Shown one piece after another: positions 32,392 through 40,418 of a DNA stretch of 40,418 nucleotides. The notes beneath the pieces were generated by a model. The model searched no databases. It had not been told where the DNA came from and was given only the letters and a program-made list of their open reading frames with translations. Origin of the DNA: Caballeronia megalochromosomata (GTDB taxonomy: Bacteria > Pseudomonadota > Gammaproteobacteria > Burkholderiales > Burkholderiaceae); contig LRBF01000085.1 of assembly GCA_001580565.1 (NCBI GenBank), forward strand, positions 1 to 40,418. The letters are read 5' to 3'. The translations under genes were made by a program, and so were the position numbers. How positions within the stretch are numbered: the first letter of the stretch is position 1; each line of letters begins with the position of its first letter.

Positions 32392-33504
32392 TCAGTGTGC
32401 TTCGCCGCGACCACGAACAGTAATGGAAGTATCGTCTTGTGTAGCGAGGCTACGGTTCTCAGAAGGCTCGTGCGCGGTGCTCGGCGTCCAGCTACCGGAC
32501 GACGTCATTCCGGGCTTCACCGGCGGCGGAATACTTTTTGGTTTTTCGACGTAAGGAACCGGAACCGCCGCCTTCTTCTGAGCGGGTATGGCCGCGCGCT
32601 GAGGCGTGCCGGTACGCGCATGTGTCTTGTCATTCTTCGCAGCGCGTCGAACCGGTTGCGGCTCTGGCTTCCCGCGCACCGACTTGGTAGTCGCACGCGC
32701 ATGAGCATCTGACGAATGACCGCGCGTGTTGGTCGAATGGCTCGCTACCGGTCGGCTGGCGACGCTGACCTTGTTTCGGGCTGCGCGGTCCACAGTTTGA
32801 AGGGGCACCGCGCCGGTCTCCGAATTTGCTTTGCTCGCCAACAACTCACCTTGAATTGCTGCTGGCTTGTCGCACCAGGGCGTGTCGGATAGAGAGGTTG
32901 GCCCCGTTACCACAATGCATGGCAGAGCGTGTGGCGCAAGACCGCTGAAAGCAACGGGCTTGATCAGGCGCGTTGTTGCGAGAAAGCCATCCTGGGCAAG
33001 CGGTTTGGCGTCTTCATGCGCCACGACAGGCGTTTTCTTTATGACCTCCACTCGCGCTGTGGGAGCGACAGGTGCGGCGAGTCCGCGAACAGTGCCGCCC
33101 GAACTCACCACATCCGTTTTCGACTGTCCGGCACTTTGGTATGAAGCGGTGCGAATCCAGGAGTAAGCGCCGAGCACGAAGCACACGCCAACAGCGAGCA
33201 CCATCACTAACCGGCTTTGCCTAAGTCGGGTCGGCGGCGGTGATGCTAACGCCTTCACACCTGGTTCATGCCCGTCCTGTCCAGCAGGACGGGCATCCTT
33301 CACGTGCAACGATGCGGCCCGCAGCATGGCCTGCGCGCTATCGTCGATCCCGACATCGAGGAGCGATGCATGTCCGCGTGTCAGCACGGCCCCATGGCGG
33401 TCGGCGCCGCAATAGGGACATAAGATGTCATCAGCTTGCGATACGGTTTCGCAGCGAGGACAAACGACGGAGTAAAGCGACCGCAACTCTTCTCGTTGGT
33501 CCAT
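32392..33504 (-). CDS. Zinc-ribbon membrane protein of unknown function
   Basis: I do not recognise a family. From ATG 33504 it is 370 residues: an N-terminal zinc ribbon (Cys15-x2-Cys18, Cys29-x2-Cys32), a short linker, one membrane segment at about 99-117 (LVMVLAVGVCFVLGAYSWI), then a 250-residue basic, Pro/Ala/Thr-rich tail that is probably disordered and outside the cytoplasm. A Cys pair in the tail (PCIVVTG... TPWCDKP) may form a disulfide. No clear ribosome site precedes ATG 33504; the frame is open 43 codons further up to 33633. Divergent from the 429-residue gene. The zinc ribbon, single span and Pro-rich tail suggest a regulatory or envelope role. Confidence 0.65.
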   Translation of the reverse strand: MDQREELRSLYSVVCPRCETVSQADDILCPYCGADRHGAVLTRGHASLLDVGIDDSAQAMLRAASLHVKDARPAGQDGHEPGVKALASPPPTRLRQSRLVMVLAVGVCFVLGAYSWIRTASYQSAGQSKTDVVSSGGTVRGLAAPVAPTARVEVIKKTPVVAHEDAKPLAQDGFLATTRLIKPVAFSGLAPHALPCIVVTGPTSLSDTPWCDKPAAIQGELLASKANSETGAVPLQTVDRAARNKVSVASRPVASHSTNTRGHSSDAHARATTKSVRGKPEPQPVRRAAKNDKTHARTGTPQRAAIPAQKKAAVPVPYVEKPKSIPPPVKPGMTSSGSWTPSTAHEPSENRSLATQDDTSITVRGRGEAH

Positions 33505-33816
33505 GGTCACATTTCGAATTGAGCATGCGATCGGGTCAGAACGCCGAGTGACGTTAGCATATCCATATGCCTTTAGATAGACGAGAAAACTCGTCACGCT
33601 GATTCGACCGTCACCCGCCACACCGTCGCTCAAGTGCTCCCTACGTTATTACATCAGACTAATCATCGCGGCATTCCGCGCGAACTTGCGTAGAGTTTCG
33701 CCGCAAATATTCATGGTAGTAGGCCGAAGTATTCCGTATCGTCTAGTAGGCTATTCGCGGGCGCACACGTTATTTATTCCGAAGTACCATGCTGTTTCCC
33801 TTAATGAGGCCATCAC
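33505..33816. other. Divergent intergenic region, comparatively AT-rich
   Basis: 312 bp between two outward-facing genes, visibly richer in A and T than its neighbours. TTGCGT (33686-33691) with TATTCA (33708-33713) is a possible rightward promoter at 16-bp spacing. GAGG at 33804-33807 serves the right-hand gene. No further structure seen. Confidence 0.4.
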
Positions 33817-35106
33817 ATGCGCCGAGCCGTTATTCTCAGTCTCGCGTCATTGACTGACAATGATGAAGGGGAAACCGTACTGCCGGCCGAGTTAAAGACT
33901 GACCGGGGGGCAGTTGTCGATCGCATCATTCTCTCGACGAAACGCCCGACGACTGTGCTGGTTCCAGACGAGCCTCGCTTTTCCGGCATATCGTTCGTGG
34001 ACGTCGAACTTGCCATGCGCCATGGACCCAGGATCACGCGCCGCATCCCATTGGTCGGACGATTCGATCAGCACACAATCGATCTGGTTCCTGCGGGCAT
34101 TCCTGACTGGCTCGTGTGGGCCGCCGCCGAAGTGAATTTGCACACGCTGGCTTCGTTCAGCGAGACCTCCGCGTATCACATATCGGGCCGACTATGGGTC
34201 CGCCGATTGGGCGCGTGGCGTCCCGTCAATCTTGTGATCGATGAGGAAGAATCGAGTGACTACGCGAAGCAGTTCGAACTGACAACGCGTGAACCGTCGG
34301 TTCTGCAAATCGGCGGCCCGGCGCTCCCGTCGCGTCTCGTATCGCTCCCGGAGGGCCGCGTGAAGGTGCTCCTCAAGGCCAACGCGACGAACCATGCGAA
34401 AGGCGACCCGTTGAGTGTCGTCGTCTCGCGTGTGACAGCGGGACCGCGCAACACCTTGCTGTCCCTGCTTTCGATGAATCACTCGATGTACGCCGCGAGC
34501 GTCGCGAAGGAACTGGGCAGCGGGTTCGACTGGGAAGGCGTAGGCGATGACCCGTTGAGCGGATGCACGCTGGGCTACGCCGCCATGCGGCTTCACGCGC
34601 TCGATCGATTCACGCTCTCGGACGCCCGAAGTCTTTTCGAGTTGGCGCGCGGATCATCCGATGCCGCTATCGTGTTCGCGGCCCGTGAGCTGGCGGAGGA
34701 CGTTCCCGATCTTTCACGGGTGATTCGCCTGCTCGACGTAGGCATCGGACGTGGAGTGCCCGTGCTTGCGCAATCGCTGGCCGCTGCGACCGCTGCGTTC
34801 GATACCTTGCGGCGCCGCCCGGACCAGATGAACCAGAAGCTCCTCGCGACGCTGACCGACAAAGCACGAGAATATACCCAGGCAAAGGCCGGTGAGGGCC
34901 CATTCCTAAGCTTTTACGGAAAGGCCCCGCATATCCCCGACCGTCAGAAGGTAGATCAAGGGTGTGATCACCCCGCGATCCGCAACCTCGGGACTGCGGT
35001 TGCATCCATCGCATCCGGGTTCAGACCGGTGGCCGCTACTGTGCTCATACATACCGAAAGGAGCATGGGGCAGCCGCAACACGCTGGTCTCGATGCCGTG
35101 GGCTAG
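33817..35106 (+). CDS. Unrecognised 429-residue protein
   Basis: A soluble-looking 429-residue protein I cannot place in a family. It opens MRRAVILSLASLTDNDEGET and has a beta-rich, hydrophobic-strand N-terminal half (to about 210, for example AYHISGRLWVRRLGAWRPVNLVID) and an alanine/leucine-rich helical C-terminal half (about 215-380, with repeated helical segments such as SGCTLGYAAMRLHAL and SDAAIVFAARELAEDV, similar in look to TPR or HEAT-like repeats). No signal peptide or membrane span is evident. GAGG lies 9 nt before the ATG. Codon use is normal for the host. It sits between the zinc-ribbon gene and the tyrosine kinase genes; any role in polysaccharide control is conjecture. Confidence 0.75.
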   Translation: MRRAVILSLASLTDNDEGETVLPAELKTDRGAVVDRIILSTKRPTTVLVPDEPRFSGISFVDVELAMRHGPRITRRIPLVGRFDQHTIDLVPAGIPDWLVWAAAEVNLHTLASFSETSAYHISGRLWVRRLGAWRPVNLVIDEEESSDYAKQFELTTREPSVLQIGGPALPSRLVSLPEGRVKVLLKANATNHAKGDPLSVVVSRVTAGPRNTLLSLLSMNHSMYAASVAKELGSGFDWEGVGDDPLSGCTLGYAAMRLHALDRFTLSDARSLFELARGSSDAAIVFAARELAEDVPDLSRVIRLLDVGIGRGVPVLAQSLAAATAAFDTLRRRPDQMNQKLLATLTDKAREYTQAKAGEGPFLSFYGKAPHIPDRQKVDQGCDHPAIRNLGTAVASIASGFRPVAATVLIHTERSMGQPQHAGLDAVG

Positions 35107-35781
35107 TCCTTAGAATACCTTACGCACGTGCCGTCGTCGGGGAACTTGACCAGCGCTATAAGGTCGACATCGTTAAGCACCGATGCTCTCGCTCGGTGAT
35201 CTATTTCTGCAGCTTTCAGTTGCCTCATTCTTCAGATGTTTATTCGACTTCGGAAACCACTGCGTTCCGGGGAGCTCGATGCCGTGAAAACGAGGTGTGC
35301 TGTCGTTGTCACGGAGTCCATTTAATATCGTTTCGATCTCAAGCTCGTCGAATAAAGCGTCTATGGATAGACAGAAAATAGCGGCGGCCGCTTTCGGCCA
35401 CGAGACCAGATGAAGATTTGAAAAGCGGAAGATTAGTACTTACGACCGTTCGTTTTCATCGCCACAAGATCCATAGTTTTCCGAATTTCGCTACGAGCCA
35501 AAGTATGTAAGTCATTGGAAGCGCAGCCAGGCATTTCCTTTTTTTTGAATGTGGGCTGCCGCACGTACAGCAACCTGGCTAGGCTAGAAGGTAAGCGCAA
35601 GTGCAATTTTGCTGCTGTGCCGCAGTTCGCTGGCAGCGAGTCATCTGTCTGATGTTTCGTCATACCGATTGTGCGAATGCTCTGACAAAACCTGCTTGGG
35701 GCGCCTTGCCCGAAGTCTTTCAGTTTGCGATGCATCGCCATTATGGTTGGATCGAAGTGCGATCCATAAGGGAAACCGCTG
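35107..35781. other. Long AT-richer leader upstream of the tyrosine kinase genes
   Basis: 675 bp with no convincing gene; the short open frames have Cys/Arg-rich noise composition. Base composition is clearly lower in GC than the flanks, especially 35400-35560. It contains an 8-T run (35539-35546) lying inside an inverted repeat GCAGCC (35523-35528)/GGCTGC (35554-35559). I looked for a JUMPStart/ops element (GGCGGTAG) and did not find one. AAGGGAA at 35768-35774 is the ribosome site of the next gene. A long regulated 5' leader is likely. Confidence 0.5.
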
Positions 35782-38091
35782 ATGAACACGCCGATTCTTG
35801 GGATCGATCCGGTCGCTCCGCGTACACGCGTTGACACGTTTTCTGCCAGAGACTTCTGGAAGCTGATCATCGATAACGTCTGGCTGATGATCATCATCGT
35901 CATGGTGGTGACAGGCGCGGCGACGCTCTACGCGTTCCTTGCTACGCCGATTTATTCGTCGGATGCGCTCATCAAGGTCGACTATCCGAATCCCAACGCT
36001 TTCGGCTTTAACACGCAGACGCAGCAGCAGGTAGTTCCGTCGACCCTGCCGACCGATGCGGAGATGCAGATCATTCAGAGCCGTGCAGTGCTTCTGCCGG
36101 TCATCAAGAAATATCATCAGGATCAGGCCGTAACGCCCCTTCAGGTGCCGGTGCTCGGACGGATTACAGAGCTGTTCTCGACACCGGGTCAGCCGATGGC
36201 GCCCATTCTCGGCCTTACGTCGTTTGCGTGGGGCGGTGAGGTCACGGATGTGAGGACGCTGGAGGTGCCCCCACGTCTGGAAAACAAGAAGCTCCTTCTG
36301 CGCGTGCTACCTCAAGGCGCTTACGAGCTCAGCGATCCCGACGGCAATCCGATTCTGCATGGCGCCGTCGGTCAACTGGCCAGTGCGGACGGCACCTCGA
36401 TTCTGGTCGACAAGCTGGTTGCACGGCCCGGCACTGAATTCAAGCTCGTGCGCTACAGCGAGTATCAGGCGGTCACGCGTTTCCGTCAGAACGTGAAGGT
36501 GATGGAATCGACGAAGGACTCCGGTGTCGTGCAGATCGTCTATGAAAACGACGATCCCCGGCTTGCGCAGGAGATCACGGACGCCATTGCACAGACCTAT
36601 ATCGCGGCGCACGTGGATCAACATCGCGAAGAAGCCAGCGTCACGCGCAACTTCATCATCGGCGAACTTCCGCGTCTCGAGCATGAGCTGCAACGTTCCG
36701 AAAGCGAATTGACCAACTACCGCACGTCTGCCAATTCGATGCAACCGGGCGCCGAGGCGTCGTCGTATCTTCAGGGCAGTATCGACATCGAACGGCAAAT
36801 TGCCACGCTGACCATGCAGCGCACTCAGGCGGCAAGCCGCTTCGCGCCGGGCACACGCGAAGTGCGCACCTTCGACGAACAAATCGCCACGCTCAACGCG
36901 CAGAAACAGGCATTCGACAAGCGTTTCGGGCAGCTTCCGGCTTCCGAGCGCAAGTTGATGGACCTCACGCGCGACGCGAAGGTCGCCGAAGACATCTATG
37001 TCGCCATGCGTGAAAAGGCGAGCGAGCTTGCGGTCACGCGCGCGGGCACCATCGGCAACGTGCATCTTGTCGATTCGGCTATTTATCCAACCGACCCGTC
37101 CAAGCCCAAGCGCGTGCTCATCATGGCGGGCGGTGCTGCCGGCGGCGTGATCCTGAGCATTCTGTTTGTGTTCTTCCGCGATCAGCTTTCGCGCAGCGTG
37201 AAGACTCCGCACTCGGTCGAACGCAGTCTGAGCCTGCCGGTGTTCGGCGCAGTCAGCTTCAGCCCGAGTCAGGCGCGTCTGGATCGCACGTCGAGGCTCT
37301 CGCTTTTGCCCGGCAGGCGTCGTCTGCCTTTCCTTACCAGCGATGCCTCGCCCCGCGTACTGAGCGACCAGTCCGAAGCGGTGTTGCGTACTGACGGAAG
37401 CCACGCGCTCTCGGCGCTCGGCAATCACGACATGGCCGTGGAAGCGTTGCGCGCGGTGCATGCATCGCTCATGCTCGATATCGCGCCGGCGCCGAACAAC
37501 GTGCTGGCGGTGGTGGGCGCGACGCCGGGCACAGGTAAGACGTTCGTTGCGTCGAATCTGGCCGTGCTGCATGCGCAAACCGGCAAGCGCACACTCCTGA
37601 TCGACGGCGACCTGAGACGCGGTCGCATCGCTTCGATCTTCGGACAGAACGGCGGCAATGGTTTCTCGGAAGTGCTCGCGAGTAAGGCGCAGGTCGAACA
37701 GGCGATCCGCGAAAGCGATGTGCCGGGCCTGTCGCTGATGACGGCGGGTCGCTTCCCGGCCAATCCGTCGAAGATGCTGTCGACGCCGCGCCTCACGCTG
37801 ATCCTCGACTACCTGCAAGAGCAGTTCGACCTCGTCATCATCGATACGCCTGCGGTCCTCGCCGTCAGCGATGCCAATCTCATTGCGGCAAACGCCGGGT
37901 CGTCGGTGATCGTGGTGCGTCCGAGCGCGCAAAGCGAAGACGAACTGGAGGAAGCCATCAAGCGACTCGACCTGACGGGCGCGCGCATTGCTGGTGTGAT
38001 TTTCAACGCGGTTCCCCGGCGGCGCAGTGAAAAGCGCACGTATGCATACGCGAGCATGTACGCGTCAAACCTTGCTACGGAAGAGGAATAG
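35782..38091 (+). CDS. Polysaccharide biosynthesis tyrosine autokinase (Wzc/BceF-like), copy 1
   Basis: A 769-residue inner-membrane BY-kinase controlling exopolysaccharide polymerisation and export. Wzz-type N-terminus with TM1 at about 33-53, a large periplasmic part including a coiled-coil/GNVR region (about 270-430), TM2 at about 445-467 and a cytoplasmic kinase: Walker A GATPGTGKT (579-587), A' motif LLIDGDLRRGR (Asp608, Asp610) and Walker B LVIIDTP. The C-terminal Tyr cluster is short (Tyr754, Tyr756, Tyr760 in KRTYAYASMYAS). AAGGGAA gives 7-nt spacing to ATG 35782. The next gene is a paralogue of the same length so far. BceF of the cepacian cluster is the closest named role I can suggest. 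Confidence 0.92.
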   Translation: MNTPILGIDPVAPRTRVDTFSARDFWKLIIDNVWLMIIIVMVVTGAATLYAFLATPIYSSDALIKVDYPNPNAFGFNTQTQQQVVPSTLPTDAEMQIIQSRAVLLPVIKKYHQDQAVTPLQVPVLGRITELFSTPGQPMAPILGLTSFAWGGEVTDVRTLEVPPRLENKKLLLRVLPQGAYELSDPDGNPILHGAVGQLASADGTSILVDKLVARPGTEFKLVRYSEYQAVTRFRQNVKVMESTKDSGVVQIVYENDDPRLAQEITDAIAQTYIAAHVDQHREEASVTRNFIIGELPRLEHELQRSESELTNYRTSANSMQPGAEASSYLQGSIDIERQIATLTMQRTQAASRFAPGTREVRTFDEQIATLNAQKQAFDKRFGQLPASERKLMDLTRDAKVAEDIYVAMREKASELAVTRAGTIGNVHLVDSAIYPTDPSKPKRVLIMAGGAAGGVILSILFVFFRDQLSRSVKTPHSVERSLSLPVFGAVSFSPSQARLDRTSRLSLLPGRRRLPFLTSDASPRVLSDQSEAVLRTDGSHALSALGNHDMAVEALRAVHASLMLDIAPAPNNVLAVVGATPGTGKTFVASNLAVLHAQTGKRTLLIDGDLRRGRIASIFGQNGGNGFSEVLASKAQVEQAIRESDVPGLSLMTAGRFPANPSKMLSTPRLTLILDYLQEQFDLVIIDTPAVLAVSDANLIAANAGSSVIVVRPSAQSEDELEEAIKRLDLTGARIAGVIFNAVPRRRSEKRTYAYASMYASNLATEEE

Positions 38092-38310
38092 GCGCGCCGT
38101 TCCTGTTGCAAACGACAGCGAATCGATGCCTGTCCCGGCGTGCGGCCTCGTGCTACGGGTCCGCCGTCGCCAACAGTAGTTCCATGTCCGCGCCGTGCAT
38201 ATGTACGGCGAGCGCGGTCCTTTCGAATTGCCCTTTATCCGACATCGTTCTGCTTGCGCCGAACCTGCATCGACGTTGCCCGGCATTTGTATTCATGAGG
38301 AAAATGGCTG

Positions 38311-40418
38311 ATGAACACACCAGTTCTTGGGATCGATCCAGTGCCCGCACGAACGCGGGACGACACGTTTTCCGCCGGTGCTTTCTGGAAGCTGATTGTC
38401 GATGATGTGTGGCTCGTGATCGCGATCATGGTCCTGGTGACGGGCGTCGCGGCGCTTTATGCGTTCGTCGCTACGCCCGTCTATTCGTCGGACGCGCTCA
38501 TCAAGGTCGACTATCCGAATCCCAATGCTTTCGGCGTGAACGCACAGGCGCAACAGCAAGCGGTTCCGTCGACTTTGCCGACCGATGCGGAGATGCAGAT
38601 CATTCAGAGCCGTGCAGTGCTTCTGCCAGTCATCAAGAAATATCATCAGGATCTGTCCGTTACGCCCCGTCAGGTTCCGTTGCTCGGACGTATTTCGGAG
38701 TTGTTCGCTACGCCGGGTCAACTCACGGCGCCTTTTCTCGGTCTTTCGTCATTTGCATGGGGCGGAGAAGTGGCGAACCTGAGCACGCTGGACGTGCCGC
38801 CGCGCCTTGAAAACAAGAAGCTCGTTTTGCGCGTGCTGCCTCAAGGCGCTTACGAGCTCAGCGATCCCGACGGCAATCCGATTCTGCATGGCGCCGCCGG
38901 CCGGTTGACCAGTGCTGACGGCACCTCGATTCTGGTCGACAAGCTGGTTGCGCGGCCGGGCGCCGAATTCAAGGTCGTGCGCTACAGCGAGTACCAGGCC
39001 GTCACGCGCTTTCTGAAGAACCTGAAAGTAATGGAGTCGATGAAAGACTCGGGTATCGTGCAGATCGTCTATGAGAACGACGATCCCAGGCTTGCACAGG
39101 AGATCACGAACGCCATCGCGCAGACGTATATTGCGGCGCATGTGGATCAGCATCGCGAAGAAGCCAGCGTCACGCGCAACTTCATCATCGGCGAGCTTCC
39201 GCGCCTCGAGAATGAATTGCAGCGCACCGAGAGCGAGTTGAGCAGCTACCGTACATCCGCTAATTCGATGCAACCGGGCGCCGAGGCGTCGTCTTATCTT
39301 CAGGGCAGTATCGACATTCAGCGGCAGATTGCCACGCTGACCATGGAACGCAGTCAGGCGGCGAGCCGCTTCGCACCGGGCACGCGCGAAGTGCGCACCA
39401 TCGACGAACAACTCTCCACGCTCAACGCGCAGAAGCAGACATTCGACAAGCGCTTCGGGCAGCTCCCGGTGTCGCAGCGCAAGCTGATGGACCTCACGCG
39501 CGATGCGAAGGTGGCCGAGGACGTCTATGTCGCCATGCGTGAAAAGGCGAGCGAGCTTGCGGTCACGCGCGCGGGTACCATCGGCAACGTGCATCTTGTC
39601 GATTCGGCTATCTATCCAACCGATCCGTCGAAGCCCAAGCGCATGCTCATCATGGGCGGAGGCGCCGCGGGCGGCCTGATCATCGGCATCCTGTTTGTAT
39701 TCTTCCGTGACCAGCTCTCGCGCAGCGTCAAGAGCCCGCATTCGGTCGAGCGCCAGTTAAGCCTGCCCGTGTTCGGCGCAGTGAATTTCAGCCCGATACA
39801 GGCGCGTCTCGACCGCGCATCGAAACCATCGCTCCTGACCGGCAAGCGTCGTCTGCCGTTCGTTACCAACGAGGGGTCCCCCCATCTGCTGAACGACGAT
39901 TCCGAAGCGGTGTCGAGCGTTGACGGAAGCCACGCGCTCTCGGCGCTCGGCAATCACGACATGGCCGTGGAAGCATTGCGCGCGGTGCATGCGTCGCTCA
40001 TGCTCGACATCGCGCCGGCGCCGAACAAAGTGCTTGCGGTGGTGGGTGCGACGCCGGGCACGGGGAAGACGTTCGTCGCGTCGAACCTGGCCGTGCTGCA
40101 TGCGCAAACCGGCAAGCGCACACTGCTGATCGACGGCGACCTGAGACGCGGGCGCATCGCTTCGATCTTTGGACAGAACGGCGGCAACGGCTTTTCGGAA
40201 GTGCTCGCGAGCAAGGTGCACGTCGATCATGCAATCCGTCATGTCGATGTGCCGGGCCTGTCGCTGATCACGGCGGGCCGCTTCCCGGCCAATCCGTCGA
40301 AGATGCTTTCGACGCCGCGTCTCACGCTGATCCTCGACTATCTGCAACAGCAGTTCGACCTCGTCATCATCGATACACCGGCAGTGCTCGCCGTCAGCGA
40401 TGCCAACCTCATCGCGGC
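38311..40418 (+). CDS. Tyrosine autokinase (Wzc/BceF-like), copy 2, truncated by window end
   Basis: An open frame of 702 complete codons with no stop before the window end. It starts MNTPVLGIDPVPARTRDD and parallels copy 1 throughout: TM1, GNVR region (SSYRTSANSMQPGAEASSYL), TM2, Walker A GATPGTGKT, DGDLRRGR and Walker B VIIDTP. The Tyr tail lies beyond the window. GAGG at 38297-38300 is spaced 10 nt from the ATG. The 219 bp separating it from copy 1 hold no gene that I can support. Amino-acid changes cluster in the N-terminal 60 residues, residues 120-160 and the linker after TM2, while the kinase core is almost unchanged. Confidence 0.92.
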   Translation, partial: MNTPVLGIDPVPARTRDDTFSAGAFWKLIVDDVWLVIAIMVLVTGVAALYAFVATPVYSSDALIKVDYPNPNAFGVNAQAQQQAVPSTLPTDAEMQIIQSRAVLLPVIKKYHQDLSVTPRQVPLLGRISELFATPGQLTAPFLGLSSFAWGGEVANLSTLDVPPRLENKKLVLRVLPQGAYELSDPDGNPILHGAAGRLTSADGTSILVDKLVARPGAEFKVVRYSEYQAVTRFLKNLKVMESMKDSGIVQIVYENDDPRLAQEITNAIAQTYIAAHVDQHREEASVTRNFIIGELPRLENELQRTESELSSYRTSANSMQPGAEASSYLQGSIDIQRQIATLTMERSQAASRFAPGTREVRTIDEQLSTLNAQKQTFDKRFGQLPVSQRKLMDLTRDAKVAEDVYVAMREKASELAVTRAGTIGNVHLVDSAIYPTDPSKPKRMLIMGGGAAGGLIIGILFVFFRDQLSRSVKSPHSVERQLSLPVFGAVNFSPIQARLDRASKPSLLTGKRRLPFVTNEGSPHLLNDDSEAVSSVDGSHALSALGNHDMAVEALRAVHASLMLDIAPAPNKVLAVVGATPGTGKTFVASNLAVLHAQTGKRTLLIDGDLRRGRIASIFGQNGGNGFSEVLASKVHVDHAIRHVDVPGLSLITAGRFPANPSKMLSTPRLTLILDYLQQQFDLVIIDTPAVLAVSDANLIA

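Larger units (their letters stand above)
35782..40418 (+). repeat. Tandem gene duplication (two tyrosine kinase copies)
   Basis: Copy 1 (from 35782) and copy 2 (from 38311) align at a constant offset of 2529 bp at every point I checked (36311/38840, 37441/39970, 37861/40390), so there is no net insertion or deletion over 2.1 kb. Near-identical blocks alternate with more diverged ones. The final bases of copy 2 are outside the window. Confidence 0.85.

Noticed and set aside
35196..35381. Small plus-strand ORF in the leader (61 codons)
   Set aside because: Cys/Arg/Ser-rich composition without a ribosome site or recognisable feature; looks like chance.
35107..35781. JUMPStart/ops element before the polysaccharide kinase genes
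   Set aside because: I found no GGCGGTAG core in this interval.
36307..37932. Long minus-strand open frame opposite tyrosine kinase copy 1, and a matching one opposite copy 2
   Set aside because: Both are antisense shadows of duplicated high-GC genes; their shared similarity follows from the duplication, not from selection on the minus strand.

Overview
The window looks like chromosomal DNA of a Burkholderiales bacterium, most likely Paraburkholderia, Caballeronia or a close relative. The grounds are high GC with strongly GC-biased third codon positions, a Burkholderia-type extragenic repeat near the left edge, dense metabolic islands each with its own LysR/IclR/GntR/AraC regulator, and a Wzc/BceF-like exopolysaccharide kinase at the right edge. 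The genus is inferred from gene content, not proven. I see no tRNA, rRNA, CRISPR array, phage or insertion sequence.

Layout. 1-1.3 kb: a repeat-bearing intergenic region and three small proteins, one a 46-residue Lys-rich protein that ORF callers easily miss. 1.4-3.2 kb: two tandem transglutaminase-like proteins. 3.3-7.2 kb: a compact overlapping set encoding a HigA-like HTH protein, a double-domain KaiC-type ATPase and a hybrid histidine kinase with a degenerate N-terminal receiver. 7.2-9.3 kb: alanine dehydrogenase, a flavodoxin-like protein and a tandem-ACT protein. 9.4-13.3 kb: a divergent pyrimidine/hydantoin locus (GntR/FCD regulator, dihydropyrimidinase, NCS1 permease) with a clear candidate operator. 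13.7-15.3 kb: an S53 (kumamolisin-type) peptidase. 15.5-18.4 kb: tauABC without tauD. 18.4-21.4 kb: NAD(P)-binding protein, AraC regulator, lipocalin-like protein and GNAT acetyltransferase.

21.4-24.1 kb: a divergent locus with an MHS-family transporter and an atypical type II dehydroquinase on one side and an IclR regulator on the other, around a perfect 14-bp palindrome. 24.2-29.0 kb: a minus-strand cluster of histidine phosphatase, acyl-CoA-linked kinase, SDR and acyl-CoA dehydrogenase, ending at a LysR gene. Its kinase/SDR/dehydrogenase content resembles the levulinate (lva) pathway and the two halves of mammalian ACAD10/11, so 4-hydroxy- or 4-keto-acid breakdown is the leading hypothesis. 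29.1-31.2 kb: a divergent LysR/quinone-oxidoreductase pair with two inverted repeats between them.

31.3-40.4 kb: a surface-polysaccharide-like region with a TupA-type ATP-grasp protein, an unrecognised zinc-ribbon membrane protein, an unrecognised 429-residue protein, a long gene-free and comparatively AT-rich leader, and two tandem bacterial tyrosine kinase genes. The two kinase copies stay at a constant offset of 2529 bp at every point checked. The second copy runs off the window.
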